NCBI GenBank assembly: GCA_018267275.1
Contig: JAFDYV010000008.1
Location: 17,949-81,948, forward strand
Reading direction: 5' to 3'
Origin: Bacteroidota bacterium
Lineage (GTDB): Bacteria; Bacteroidota; Bacteroidia; Cytophagales; Cyclobacteriaceae
Length of the DNA stretch: 64,000 nucleotides
Position numbers and translations under genes: made by a program
Notes under the pieces: generated by a model
The model's input: only the letters and a program-made list of their open reading frames with translations
What the model was told of the DNA's origin: nothing
Database searches by the model: none
Shown here: positions 25,808-34,757 of the stretch, one piece after another
Layout: each line of letters starts with the position of its first letter
Numbering within the stretch: the first letter of the stretch is position 1

Positions 25808-25863
25808 TTTCCGGTTTCCGGTTTCCGGTTACAGCGATAACCTGAACCTGGCAACTGGCAACC
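25807..25863. repeat. Heptad-periodic intergenic repeat, copy 5
   Basis: Starts on the last base of the GH65 stop codon: GTTTCCG three times without change, GTTACAG, CGATAAC, a six-base unit, then CTGGCAA twice. GTT-type words on the left give way to AAC-type words on the right, as in the other full copies. The WbqC start is 11 bases later. Confidence 0.7.
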
Positions 25864-25873
25864 TTGTTTACCC

Positions 25874-26569
25874 ATGAGCAAGACAGTCGCCATTGTTCAA
25901 TCGAATTACATTCCTTGGAAGGGCTATTTTGATTTGATCAGGCGAGCGGATGCGTTTGTCTTGTTAGATGATGTGCAGTATACACGCAGAGATTGGCGCA
26001 ATCGCAACCTCATTAAAACCAACAACGGGCTGCAGTGGCTGACCATCCCGGTAGATGTAAAAGGTCAGTTCGAAATTAAGATCAATGAAGTAACCGTGGC
26101 TGATCTAAGCTGGGCACAAGACCATTGGAACAAAATCAAGCAATGGTATGGCAAAGCACAGCACTTTAAGGCTTTTGCACCAATGGTTGAAGAGGCTTAT
26201 CTCTCCATGCATGAGTCCTCGCTGAGCAAAATCAATTTTCAGTTCATTCAGATCATCAACAAAATCCTTGAAATAGAAACACCTATTTTCTGGTCGCACG
26301 ATTTTAATACCACCAATGAAAAATCAACGCGACTGTTAGAGCTATGCCAGCACTTGGGTGCCGACCGCTATTTATCTGGCCCTGCCGCCAAAAGTTACCT
26401 GGATGTTTCGCTGTTTCAGCAAGCGGGTATCGAGGTGGAGTGGATGGATTACACTGGTTACCCTGTTTACAACCAATTATTTGGGGAGTTTGCCCATGGT
26501 GTTACCGTGCTAGACTTAATTTTTAATGAGGGAAATAATGCAAAAAAATACTTACTTCCCGTAATTTAG
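25874..26569 (+). CDS. WbqC-like family protein
   Basis: 231 residues. AIVQSNYIPWKGYFDLI at the N-terminus and LDDVQYTRRDWRNRN are WbqC hallmarks; the family also keeps SGPAAKSYLD and GYPVYNQ. WbqC genes are found in O-antigen and other glycan clusters and are thought to act in synthesis or transfer of unusual aminosugars, but the reaction is unproven. It precedes a glycosyltransferase / methyltransferase / transporter / aminotransferase operon by 62 bases. Confidence 0.88.
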   Translation: MSKTVAIVQSNYIPWKGYFDLIRRADAFVLLDDVQYTRRDWRNRNLIKTNNGLQWLTIPVDVKGQFEIKINEVTVADLSWAQDHWNKIKQWYGKAQHFKAFAPMVEEAYLSMHESSLSKINFQFIQIINKILEIETPIFWSHDFNTTNEKSTRLLELCQHLGADRYLSGPAAKSYLDVSLFQQAGIEVEWMDYTGYPVYNQLFGEFAHGVTVLDLIFNEGNNAKKYLLPVI

Positions 26570-26631
26570 AGCCTTAAGCGGGTGCGCGGCAATCCTGGTT
26601 TGTCCCTCATCTGCTACCTAAACCGTATACT

Positions 26632-27555
26632 TTGAAGCTGTCTATCGTTTCTACGCTTTACTATTCCCAAAATTATCTCGATGAGTTTTGTGGCCGTTGC
26701 ATTCAAATAGCTCAAAAAATCACCGATGACATTGAATTCATATTGGTCAATGATGGTTCTCCCGACCAGTCGTTGCAAGAGGCATTGGCCATTCAGCAGA
26801 AACATTCGTTCGTCACCATTGTAGATTTATCGCGCAACTTCGGGCATCACCGCGCCATTATGACTGGCCTGCAACAAGCCACGGGTGATTATATATTTTT
26901 GATTGATTGCGATTTGGAAGAAAGCCCCGAGTTGTTGGAAGCCTTTTACCAAAAGATGCAAAGTGATAATTCGTTGGATGTAGTATACGGATTGCAGACC
27001 AAGCGCAAAGGCAATTGGTTTGAGCGCTTCAGCGGAAGAATGTTTTACAAGTTGCTATCGGTGCTAACCAGCGTAGAGTATCCATCGGACACGTTCACCG
27101 CACGGTTGATGACCAGGCGTTATGTGCAGTCGGTATTGCGGTACCCCGAAAAAGAGCTTGACATTTGGGGCGTGTTTGTGTTAACCGGCTACAACCAAGC
27201 GGGCGTGCCCGCCACAAAGGGCTTTAAAGGCAAAAGCACTTATTCGTTTTATAAGAAGTTGCGGATGGCGGTGGAAATCATCACCAGTTTAAGCCATCGG
27301 CCATTGTACTTAACTTTCTTGCTCGGTATTTTTATCACGTTTATTTCGTTGGGGATTATTGCCTCGTTGATTTATCGAAAATGGATTAACAATATTGATG
27401 TGGAAGGATGGGCGAGTATTTTGGCAAGCGTCTGGTTTTTGGGTGGGTTGGTGCTCATGGTGTTAGGAGTAATTGCCATCTATTTATCGAAGATTTTTCT
27501 TGAGATAAAAAATAGGCCATTGACTATTGTGAAGGAAGTTTATAAAGGCAAATGA
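26632..27555 (+). CDS. GT2 glycosyltransferase, GtrB/DPM1 type
   Basis: Membrane-anchored transferase that likely loads a sugar onto undecaprenyl phosphate. 307 residues. GT-A domain first: SIVSTLYYSQNYL, VNDGSPDQS, then the metal-binding DCDLEE, followed by two C-terminal helices (about residues 225-250 and 263-290), the GtrB/ArnC arrangement. The start is TTG at 26632. The stop overlaps the methyltransferase start by four bases (ATGA). Confidence 0.9.
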   Translation: MKLSIVSTLYYSQNYLDEFCGRCIQIAQKITDDIEFILVNDGSPDQSLQEALAIQQKHSFVTIVDLSRNFGHHRAIMTGLQQATGDYIFLIDCDLEESPELLEAFYQKMQSDNSLDVVYGLQTKRKGNWFERFSGRMFYKLLSVLTSVEYPSDTFTARLMTRRYVQSVLRYPEKELDIWGVFVLTGYNQAGVPATKGFKGKSTYSFYKKLRMAVEIITSLSHRPLYLTFLLGIFITFISLGIIASLIYRKWINNIDVEGWASILASVWFLGGLVLMVLGVIAIYLSKIFLEIKNRPLTIVKEVYKGK

Positions 27556-28175
27556 TTAACGCAGACATAGAGCGATACTACCAAAAAAACTTATCGACAC
27601 ACGGTGCCAGTGCCGAAGGCGTGGGCTGGAAGAATGCTGAAGCCCAGCGCGTGCGGTTCGAACAGTTACTTAAAGTCATTTACACCGAAGGGCAGTTTTC
27701 CATCAATGATGTGGGCTGCGGGGTAGGCGATTTGTCGGCATACCTCACGGAGAAAAAGTATCAATTCAGCTACAAAGGCTACGATGTGCTGGAAAGTATG
27801 ATTAGTGAAGCGAGGGAAAAGTACTTGGAAAATGGCACGCGCCAATTTTTTCAGGTAGACGACCTCGCGCAAATGCAGCCTGCCGATTATTCAGTCGCGA
27901 GCGGCATTTTCAATTTAAAGTTTGAAGTAACCGAAGAGCATTGGAAGCAGTATATCTTAAAAACGCTGGAGGTAATGAATGAAAAAAGCAAGTTTGGTTT
28001 TTCATTCAATGCGTTGACTTCGTATTCAGATGCTGCATTTATGAAGGCTGAGTTGTACTATTCGAATCCCGGTTGGTTATTTGACTATTGCAAAACGCGT
28101 TTTGCTAAAAATGTGGCATTGCTTCATGACTACAGCCAGTATGATTTCACTATTTTGGTAAAGAAAAACTTTTAA
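27552..28175 (+). CDS. Class I SAM-dependent methyltransferase
   Basis: 207 residues with a Rossmann-type SAM site: INDVGCGVGDLSAYL is motif I, then YKGYDVLESMI for the acidic residue of motif II. Substrate unknown; in this operon a methyl group on the sugar or its amino group is plausible (inference). It is coupled to the glycosyltransferase by an ATGA overlap, and followed two bases later by the EmrE-like gene. Confidence 0.87.
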   Translation: MINADIERYYQKNLSTHGASAEGVGWKNAEAQRVRFEQLLKVIYTEGQFSINDVGCGVGDLSAYLTEKKYQFSYKGYDVLESMISEAREKYLENGTRQFFQVDDLAQMQPADYSVASGIFNLKFEVTEEHWKQYILKTLEVMNEKSKFGFSFNALTSYSDAAFMKAELYYSNPGWLFDYCKTRFAKNVALLHDYSQYDFTILVKKNF

Positions 28176-28177
28176 TC

Positions 28178-28540
28178 ATGGGCTACCTTTATATTGCCCT
28201 TACTGTTTTGTTTTCTGCCTACGGGCAACTCATTCTCAAATGGCGGTTGAATCAGTTGGGCGTAGTACCACAGCCATTAAAAGAAAAATTCATCTTCTTG
28301 TTTTGGGCCGTATTTGACCCCTACATTTTCTCTGGCTTTGTAGCCGCTTTTTTGGCAAGCCTAACTTGGATGGCCGCACTCACTAAGTTTGAATTGTCGC
28401 AAGCCTATCCATTCACCAGCATGTCGTTTGTGGTGGTGCTGGTAGCCAGTTATTTTTTATTGAATGAACCGGTTACGTGGGCAAAAATTGCGGGGTGCGG
28501 GCTGATTGTGGCCGGTTTGGTATTAATGTCGCGTGGATGA
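28178..28540 (+). CDS. EmrE-like small transporter (DMT superfamily)
   Basis: 120 residues with four hydrophobic helices, ending LIVAGLVLMSRG. The short EamA/EmrE form resembles the ArnE/ArnF flippase halves that move lipid-linked aminoarabinose across the inner membrane. Between a GtrB-like transferase and a WecE-type aminotransferase, a role in flipping a lipid-linked aminosugar is attractive but not shown. The stop overlaps the next start (ATGA). Confidence 0.82.
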   Translation: MGYLYIALTVLFSAYGQLILKWRLNQLGVVPQPLKEKFIFLFWAVFDPYIFSGFVAAFLASLTWMAALTKFELSQAYPFTSMSFVVVLVASYFLLNEPVTWAKIAGCGLIVAGLVLMSRG

Positions 28541-29697
28541 TTGGCTTTAACAAACCATATTTTTCGGGTAAGGAATTACAGTATATCCAAGAAGCTATTC
28601 GTTTAGAAAAACTTTCGGGCAACGGTGAGTTCACCCAACGCTGCCAGAGTTTTTTTGAGCAACGCTATGGGTTCAAAAAAACTTTGCTTACCCAATCTTG
28701 CACAGCAGCTTTGGAGATGGCCGCCATTTTACTGGACATAAAGCCTGGCGATGAGGTAATCATGCCGTCTTACACATTTGTTTCGACAGCCAATGCCTTT
28801 GTGCTGCGCGGTGCAAAAATTGTGTTTGCCGACTCCAACGAAAATGAACCGAACATTTCGGTAGCTCATGTAGCCCAACTAATTTCAGCTAAAACGAGAG
28901 CGATTGTTGTAGTGCACTATGCCGGTGTGGCATGCGACATGGATGCCATCATGGCGTTGGCAAAAAAGAATAACCTGTTTGTAGTTGAAGATGCGGCTCA
29001 AGCCATTGATTCATTCTATCGCAATAAATCCCTTGGCTCCATTGGCCATGTAGCGGCTTTCTCGTTTCACGAAACCAAGAACATTATTTCTGGCGAGGGC
29101 GGAATGTTGGTCATCAACGATGAACAATTCGTTAAACGTGCCGAAATCATTTGGGAAAAAGGAACCAATCGCTCCGCCTTTTTTAGGGGTGAGGTAGACA
29201 AATACAATTGGGTCGATGTAGGGTCATCTTTTTTACCGTCTGAAATAACAGCAGCATTTTTGTGGGCACAATTGGAGCAACTCGATTTCATTCAACAAAG
29301 GCGGAAACAGCATTGGCAACAATATTGGGATGGGTTGAAAGAGATGGCCAATGCCAAGTTTTTTCAGTTACCGGTTATCCCCGAATACGCCACTAACAAT
29401 GCCCATATTTTTTATCTGTCTACTACCAGTTCAGTGGCCCAACGCGTATTGCTATACTGTTTAAAGCATGCTGGGGTGCAGGCCATCTTCCACTACTTGC
29501 CGTTGCACCAAAGCCCATTTTTTACGCAAGGCAGCGCACCGGCCAAATTGCCGAATGCAGAGCGGTTTGCCGAAACACTTATTCGGTTGCCACTGTTTGT
29601 TGAGCTGACCCATTCCGATATAGCCCAAGCTTGCGCGGCCGTTAAGACTTGTTTCGATTTGAAGCATGCGGAACTTCAACCAGCTGGCAACCCGTAA
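28537..29697 (+). CDS. wecE: DegT/DnrJ/EryC1/StrS aminotransferase, WecE/RffA type
   Basis: PLP enzyme that probably makes dTDP-4-amino-4,6-dideoxygalactose from the 4-keto sugar. 386 residues from ATG 28537; the in-frame extension to 28477 lies in the previous gene. NKPYFSGKELQYI at the N-terminus, MPSYTFVSTANAF, and the Schiff-base lysine in FHETKNI fit WecE. It ends the operon and supplies an aminosugar nucleotide for the preceding glycosyltransferase. Confidence 0.9.
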   Translation: MIGFNKPYFSGKELQYIQEAIRLEKLSGNGEFTQRCQSFFEQRYGFKKTLLTQSCTAALEMAAILLDIKPGDEVIMPSYTFVSTANAFVLRGAKIVFADSNENEPNISVAHVAQLISAKTRAIVVVHYAGVACDMDAIMALAKKNNLFVVEDAAQAIDSFYRNKSLGSIGHVAAFSFHETKNIISGEGGMLVINDEQFVKRAEIIWEKGTNRSAFFRGEVDKYNWVDVGSSFLPSEITAAFLWAQLEQLDFIQQRRKQHWQQYWDGLKEMANAKFFQLPVIPEYATNNAHIFYLSTTSSVAQRVLLYCLKHAGVQAIFHYLPLHQSPFFTQGSAPAKLPNAERFAETLIRLPLFVELTHSDIAQACAAVKTCFDLKHAELQPAGNP

Positions 29698-29804
29698 ATT
29701 CTGTTGCCCCACAAAAAAAATCCTCTACTGTCGGTATAAATCTTACTTATAGCAACGATTTATTTGCTATTTTTCAATGCTGATTTTGATTGGGTGATTT
29801 GGGC

Positions 29805-29832
29805 ATCTGAAATTTGAAATGTTAAATTAAAA
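29805..29832. repeat. Heptad-periodic intergenic repeat, copy 6
   Basis: Four words in phase (ATCTGAA, ATTTGAA, ATGTTAA, ATTAAAA) end one base before the ATG at 29834. AT-rich, related in wording to copy 1 and to the left end of copy 9. Confidence 0.5.
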
Positions 29833-29833
29833 T

Positions 29834-30991
29834 ATGAATCGAAAATTAAGAATGGGCATGGTAGGCGGAGGCAAAGATGCCTTCATAGGTTCTATCCACC
29901 GCATTGCTGCCAACATGGATGGTTTGGTAGAAGTAGTAGCCGGTGCATTAAGCATCAATCCCGAAATTGCCAAAGAGAGCGGTAAGGCAATTTTTCTAGA
30001 CCCCGAACGCACCTACCTGACATATGAGGAAATGTTGGAGAAAGAAAGCAAGTTGCCCGCAGAAAAAAGGATAGAATTCGTGACTATTGTGACTCCCAAC
30101 TTCGCACACTTTGCACCAGCGATGGCTGCGTTGGACAAGGGTTTTCACGTAGTGATAGAAAAGCCTATCACCTTTACGCTTGACGAAGCCAAGCAATTGA
30201 AAAAGAAAGTAGAGGAAACAGGTTTGATCCTATGCTTGACCCATACCTATTCGGGCTACCCTATGGTGCGGCAGGCACGGGCTATGATGCGTGATGGCGT
30301 ATTCGGCAAAATCCGTAAAGTGGTGGTTGAATATCCACAAGGCTGGCTCAGCAAGTTGAGCGAGCGTGAAGGCAACGCACAAGCGGTCTGGCGCACCGAT
30401 CCAAAGAAGTCGGGTAAAGCAGGTGCCATGGGCGATATCGGCACGCATGCCGCCCACTTGGCGGAGTTCATTACTGGGCTCAAAATCACGCACCTGTGTG
30501 CCGATTTGAATGCCTTGGTACCAGGCCGTATGTTAGATGACGATGGCAACGTGTTGTTGAAGTTTGATAACGGTGCTGCCGGGGTACTCATCGCTTCGCA
30601 AGTGGCGGCAGGAGAAGAAAATGCGTTGCGGATTCGTGTGTATGGAGAGCATGGAGGACTGGAATGGGCGCAGATGGAACCGAATTCACTGATTGTGAAA
30701 TGGCTCGATAAGCCCACGCAGATTTTACGTGCTGGCACCAATGGCTTTTTGCATGGCGAAGCGATCTTTAATGCGCGCACACCGGGCGGGCATCCCGAAG
30801 GTTACTTAGAGGCGTTTGCCAATTTGTACCGAAACTTCGCTATCGCGTTGTCATCTCGCATCGATGGCACTCCAGCACCTCCGCATGTCAATTTCCCCAC
30901 AGTGGATGACGGTATTAGGGGCATGGCATTTATCGATTCAGTGGTAAAGAGTGGGCAAAGCAAAGAAAAGTGGACGCCATTTGAAATTTGA
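29834..30991 (+). CDS. Gfo/Idh/MocA family oxidoreductase
   Basis: NAD(P)-dependent sugar oxidoreductase, 385 residues. GMVGGGKDAFIGSIHR is the nucleotide-binding start; VIEKPITFTLDEA carries the conserved EKP motif, and a DIGTHAAHLAEF segment supplies the probable catalytic histidines. Relatives oxidise or reduce the C3 hydroxyl of glycosides. Next to a sugar isomerase/epimerase and a DUF1080 protein it fits a 3-keto-glycoside pathway. Confidence 0.9.
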   Translation: MNRKLRMGMVGGGKDAFIGSIHRIAANMDGLVEVVAGALSINPEIAKESGKAIFLDPERTYLTYEEMLEKESKLPAEKRIEFVTIVTPNFAHFAPAMAALDKGFHVVIEKPITFTLDEAKQLKKKVEETGLILCLTHTYSGYPMVRQARAMMRDGVFGKIRKVVVEYPQGWLSKLSEREGNAQAVWRTDPKKSGKAGAMGDIGTHAAHLAEFITGLKITHLCADLNALVPGRMLDDDGNVLLKFDNGAAGVLIASQVAAGEENALRIRVYGEHGGLEWAQMEPNSLIVKWLDKPTQILRAGTNGFLHGEAIFNARTPGGHPEGYLEAFANLYRNFAIALSSRIDGTPAPPHVNFPTVDDGIRGMAFIDSVVKSGQSKEKWTPFEI

Positions 30992-31026
30992 TTTCGCAAT
31001 TCGTTCATTCTATAATTTGAAAATTG

Positions 31027-31068
31027 ACTGCTAACTCAGAAACTCTAACCTCCAACTTCTAACCTCGA
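31027..31068. repeat. Heptad-periodic intergenic repeat, copy 7
   Basis: Six words in phase: ACTGCTA, ACTCAGA, AACTCTA, ACCTCCA, ACTTCTA, ACCTCGA. The block ends four bases before the ATG at 31073. Only the right (AAC-type) half is present; wording resembles the right half of copy 3. Confidence 0.65.
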
Positions 31069-31072
31069 GCAG

Positions 31073-32125
31073 ATGACGACAATTAAAGGCCCAGCTATTT
31101 TTCTTGCACAGTTTATGGGCGATGAACCTCCGTTCGACAACTTGAAGTCCATTTGCAAATGGGCCGCTTCATTGGGTTATGTAGGTGTACAAATCCCCAC
31201 ATGGGATGCCCGCTGTATCGACTTAAAAAAGGCGGCCGAGAGCAAAGACTATGCAGATGAACTCCGCGAAACAGTTGAATCATGCGGTCTTCAAATCACT
31301 GAGCTGTCAACTCATTTGCAAGGTCAGCTGGTGGCCGTACACCCTGCGTATGATACTATGTTTGATGGCTTCGCGCCAAAGTCTGTGAAGGGTAATCCAA
31401 AAGAACGTACCAAGTGGGCCGTTGAGCAGTTGAAGTTGGCAGCAAAGGCAAGCAAGAATTTAGGTTTGAATGCCCATGCAACTTTTTCGGGCGCATTGAT
31501 GTGGCATACTGTTTACCCGTGGCCACAACGCCCTGCTGGTTTGGTTGAAGATGGCTTTGCCGAACTGGCAAAACGTTGGTTGCCAATCTTAAATGCTTTT
31601 GATAAAGCAGGCGTGGATGTTTGCTACGAAATTCACCCAGGCGAAGACCTGCACGATGGTGTCACGTTCGAGCGGTTTTGGGAAGCTACCGGCTGCCATA
31701 CGCGCTGCAATATTCTTTATGACCCCAGCCATTTTGTTTTGCAACAACTGGATTACAAGCAGTACATCGATTTTTACCACTCGTTCATCAAAATGTTTCA
31801 CGTTAAAGATGCTGAGTTCAATCCAACGGGAAAAAGCGGTGTGTATGGGGGCTATCAAAGTTGGGTAGATCGCCCTGGCCGATTTAGGTCACCTGGCGAT
31901 GGTCAGGTTGATTTCAAAACGATATTTAGTAAATTGGCTCAATATGGTTATAATGGATGGGCTGTGCTGGAGTGGGAGTGCTGCATCAAACACCCAGAGC
32001 AAGGCGCAAAAGAGGGAGCACCGTTTATCAAGAACCATATTATTCGCGTTACAGAAAAAGCATTTGATGATTTTGCTTCTGCTGGAAAAAACCCAAAGCT
32101 GAACAAGACAATTCTAGGAATATAA
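31073..32125 (+). CDS. Sugar phosphate isomerase/epimerase family protein (TIM barrel)
   Basis: 350 residues of the xylose-isomerase-like TIM-barrel fold. Probable metal ligands are in CYEIHPGEDLHDG, LYDPSHFVLQ, MFHVKDAEF and VLEWECC. No signal peptide. Members of this family beside Gfo/Idh enzymes act on keto-sugars or cleave 3-keto-glycosides. It lies between the oxidoreductase and a cytochrome c gene on the same strand. Confidence 0.88.
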   Translation: MTTIKGPAIFLAQFMGDEPPFDNLKSICKWAASLGYVGVQIPTWDARCIDLKKAAESKDYADELRETVESCGLQITELSTHLQGQLVAVHPAYDTMFDGFAPKSVKGNPKERTKWAVEQLKLAAKASKNLGLNAHATFSGALMWHTVYPWPQRPAGLVEDGFAELAKRWLPILNAFDKAGVDVCYEIHPGEDLHDGVTFERFWEATGCHTRCNILYDPSHFVLQQLDYKQYIDFYHSFIKMFHVKDAEFNPTGKSGVYGGYQSWVDRPGRFRSPGDGQVDFKTIFSKLAQYGYNGWAVLEWECCIKHPEQGAKEGAPFIKNHIIRVTEKAFDDFASAGKNPKLNKTILGI

Positions 32126-32138
32126 AACAACTCAACCC

Positions 32139-32555
32139 ATGAAGATAACATCAACCTTGACAACAGCATTGATATCGGCCACCGTACTTTTTTATGCTTG
32201 TGGCGGAAAAGAAAAGAAAACCGTTACCGAAGACTACGGCACACCACAAGAAACCATTGACGCCCCAGATGTGGCAGCCGATGCCATTACGCAGGGTGAA
32301 TCGTTGGTGAAAGCAAGTGATTGTAAAACTTGCCATCACATCACAAATAAAATCATCGGGCCATCGCATACTGATGTTGCCAAGAAGTATGAGTTTACAA
32401 AAGCAAATGTAGAATTGTTGGCAGGGAAGATTATTAAAGGTGGCTCAGGCGTATGGGGAGAAGTGTTGATGGCGGCACACCCAGATATTACGCAAGCTGA
32501 TGCAGAGAAAATGGCACGTTACGTGCTTTCGTTGGATGGTGAAACAGAACATTGA
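32139..32555 (+). CDS. Cytochrome c lipoprotein (class I-like, monoheme)
   Basis: 138 residues. The signal peptide ends in a lipobox (LFYACGG, lipid-bearing Cys21). Heme is bound at Cys62-Lys-Thr-Cys65-His66, and a Met in VLMAAHP is a candidate distal ligand. The C-terminal AEKMARYVLSL helix is typical of small c-type cytochromes. It is probably anchored in the periplasmic face or outer membrane and may take electrons from a glycoside dehydrogenase; cytochromes of this type often accompany DUF1080 and Gfo/Idh genes. Confidence 0.9.
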   Translation: MKITSTLTTALISATVLFYACGGKEKKTVTEDYGTPQETIDAPDVAADAITQGESLVKASDCKTCHHITNKIIGPSHTDVAKKYEFTKANVELLAGKIIKGGSGVWGEVLMAAHPDITQADAEKMARYVLSLDGETEH

Positions 32556-32580
32556 GATATATACGAATAAACTAACTAAC

Positions 32581-33303
32581 ATGTACTACCGGCCTGCATC
32601 AATTAAAGTGCTTCTAACCGCACTAAGCATTTGTTTGTGCTTTGGATTTGCCTCTGGACAAAACTCGCTCACCAAGCAAGAAAAAAAAGACGGGTGGAAG
32701 CTGCTTTTCGATGGCAAGTCGCTGAAAGGCTGGCACAACTTTTTGAGTAAGTCAGTTGGCTCAGCTTGGTCAGTGCAAGATGGCGCTATTCACCTCAACA
32801 AGACTGTAAAGAAAGATGGTGGCGATATCGTTACCGATGGCGACTTTGAAAACTTTGAATTAACGCTTGAATGGAAAATTGCCCCGTGTGGCAATAGTGG
32901 CATCATGTTTAACGTGGTCGAAAGCAGCGAGTACAAATACGTATGGCAAACAGGTCCGGAAATGCAGGTACTAGACAATACCTGTCACCCCGATGCCAAA
33001 ATTGAAAAGCACCGCGCAGGAAATCTTTATGACTTGATTGCCAGCCCCACCGAGTCGGTGAAGCCCGCCAATGAATGGAACTTGGTGAGAATAGTTTCCA
33101 ATAAGGGGCGGGTAGAGTTTTGGTTAAATGACGTGAAGCAGGTGGAGTTCACCATGTTTACCCCTGAATGGGAAGCGATGATCAAGGCCAGCAAATTCAA
33201 GGATATGCCTGGTTTTGGTAAGTTCAAGAAAGGCAAGATTTCATTGCAAGACCATGGCGATCTGGTTTGGTATAGAAGCATTAAGATTAGAGAGATAAAA
33301 TAA
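32581..33303 (+). CDS. DUF1080 (3-keto-disaccharide hydrolase) protein, secreted
   Basis: 240 residues from ATG 32581 with a signal peptide ending near FGFASGQ. The concanavalin-like domain begins GWKLLFDGKSLKGWHN, and includes LEWKIAPCGNSGIMF, GPEMQVLD and GKISLQDHGD, all DUF1080 signatures. Relatives hydrolyse 3-keto-glucosides in the periplasm. A longer frame opens at 32500 inside the cytochrome gene and is rejected. Confidence 0.9.
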   Translation: MYYRPASIKVLLTALSICLCFGFASGQNSLTKQEKKDGWKLLFDGKSLKGWHNFLSKSVGSAWSVQDGAIHLNKTVKKDGGDIVTDGDFENFELTLEWKIAPCGNSGIMFNVVESSEYKYVWQTGPEMQVLDNTCHPDAKIEKHRAGNLYDLIASPTESVKPANEWNLVRIVSNKGRVEFWLNDVKQVEFTMFTPEWEAMIKASKFKDMPGFGKFKKGKISLQDHGDLVWYRSIKIREIK

Positions 33304-33329
33304 TGCTTTTGGTTTTTACAAGACGACTA

Positions 33330-33356
33330 ACCCCTCCATGTGCAGCATAGAGGGGT
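33330..33356 (+). terminator. Hairpin after the DUF1080 gene, possible terminator
   Basis: A perfect 7-bp stem (ACCCCTC at 33330-33336 with GAGGGGT at 33350-33356) and a 13-base loop, 26 bases after the stop. No long T-run follows, so termination is uncertain. Confidence 0.4.
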
Positions 33357-33417
33357 AACTTATCGAGTTAGTTCGGGGGCGAGTCATAGAAGGCAAATGT
33401 TTATGACACGACTTTAA

Positions 33418-33846
33418 ATGTTAATTGGTATTTTCGATAATGAGTTTGTGACATGCCAACTAGATGAGGCAATACCGGTATTGTTGCACCGCTGGAAACA
33501 GGCACCGCCACCAGAAGAATTTGAGTTTATACTGAAACGAATTTTGGAAGAGTACCAGTTGCTAAAGAAGACTTATCCGCGGCTTGCTTGGATGGTAGAT
33601 GCAGCAAAACTCGGAGAATTGGATGAAGAAGTCGAGAATTGGTTGGTGAGCGACTGGGAGAGAATGTTGTTTGAAGACGCGGCAGTAACAGTGCATGCGG
33701 TGATTTTGGGTAGTGATATTTTTGCTGACTACCCAATGGAAAAATTCAAACAAGACGCAGAAAAGAAGTTTGAGAAATTTAATGTTCACCTTGGCGTTTT
33801 CTCCAACCAATCGGAGGCATATGCCTGGATGAAGAAATATATTTAA
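33418..33846 (+). CDS. Hypothetical cytoplasmic protein, possibly STAS/SpoIIAA-like
   Basis: 142 residues, acidic, no signal or membrane segment. The order strand, long helix, YPRLAWMVDAAKLGEL strand, VHAVILGSDIF strand and a final helix with FSNQSEAYAWMKKYI resembles SpoIIAA-like STAS proteins of Bacteroidota, but I see no decisive motif. It lies between two genes of the glycoside cluster on the same strand. Confidence 0.6.
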   Translation: MLIGIFDNEFVTCQLDEAIPVLLHRWKQAPPPEEFEFILKRILEEYQLLKKTYPRLAWMVDAAKLGELDEEVENWLVSDWERMLFEDAAVTVHAVILGSDIFADYPMEKFKQDAEKKFEKFNVHLGVFSNQSEAYAWMKKYI

Positions 33847-33884
33847 GTCGGCTGAAGACAAAAAAGTTAACTAAAAAAAACGCT

Positions 33885-34748
33885 ATGAATCGCAGGGAAT
33901 TTATTCAAACCACATCAATGGCAGCCGTAGGAGCATTGACGATGAGCTCATTTACGCTAATCGACAAAAAGAAAATTGGGCTGCAGTTGTACTCACTTCG
34001 CGACATTTTACCAAAAGATCCAAAAGGGGTATTGGCAAAAGTTGCGGGCTTCGGGTATAAAGAACTAGAGGCGTATAGCTACAACGATGGCCAGATTTTC
34101 GGCATGAAGTATAAAGAGTTCACTGATTATGTAAAAAGCTTGGGCATGAAGGTTACCAGTGGACACCATCTGTTGGGAAAATCTGAGCAGACCAAAATGA
34201 TGAAGGGCACCGTTGTGAATGAGTGGGAGCGGGCAGTAAACGATGCGAAAGAAGCGGGGCAAGATTTTATGGTTGTAGCGTTTTTAACACCCGATGAACG
34301 AAAAGACTATAAAGGTGTTTGCGAGCAACTGAACAAAGCAGGTGAGGTGTGCAAAAAATATGGCATCCGCCTTAATTACCATAACCACGAATTTGAATTT
34401 GAACAGTATGAAGGGCAAGTGGCTTATCATGTGATGTTGAAAGAACTTGACCCCGAATTGGTGGGGATGGAAATGGATCTGTACTGGATGCACGTTGCTA
34501 ACCAAAGTCCTGTAGAATATTTTGAAAAGTATCCTGGCCGCTTTGAGCAATGGCACGTGAAAGACATGGATAAGACCAATCCTAAACAACAAGTAGATGT
34601 TGGCACCGGCCGCATCGATTTCAAATCGATTTTTGCCAAAGCAAAACAATCTGGATTGAAGCATTACTACATTGAGCAAGAAGCCTACCCCGTTAGCTCG
34701 ATCGATAGTATAGAGAAGAGCATTGGGAATTTGAAGAAGATGATTTGA
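33885..34748 (+). CDS. Sugar phosphate isomerase/epimerase, Tat-exported
   Basis: 287 residues. The N-terminus MNRREFIQTTSMAAVGALTMSS is a twin-arginine-type signal, which implies periplasmic export of the folded protein. The TIM-barrel part has the family ligands in LNYHNHEFEF, MEMDLYWM, WHVKDMD and YYIEQEAYP. Together with the secreted DUF1080 enzyme and the lipoprotein cytochrome it suggests that keto-sugar processing begins in the periplasm. Confidence 0.88.
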   Translation: MNRREFIQTTSMAAVGALTMSSFTLIDKKKIGLQLYSLRDILPKDPKGVLAKVAGFGYKELEAYSYNDGQIFGMKYKEFTDYVKSLGMKVTSGHHLLGKSEQTKMMKGTVVNEWERAVNDAKEAGQDFMVVAFLTPDERKDYKGVCEQLNKAGEVCKKYGIRLNYHNHEFEFEQYEGQVAYHVMLKELDPELVGMEMDLYWMHVANQSPVEYFEKYPGRFEQWHVKDMDKTNPKQQVDVGTGRIDFKSIFAKAKQSGLKHYYIEQEAYPVSSIDSIEKSIGNLKKMI

Positions 34749-34757
34749 GTTTTAGCT

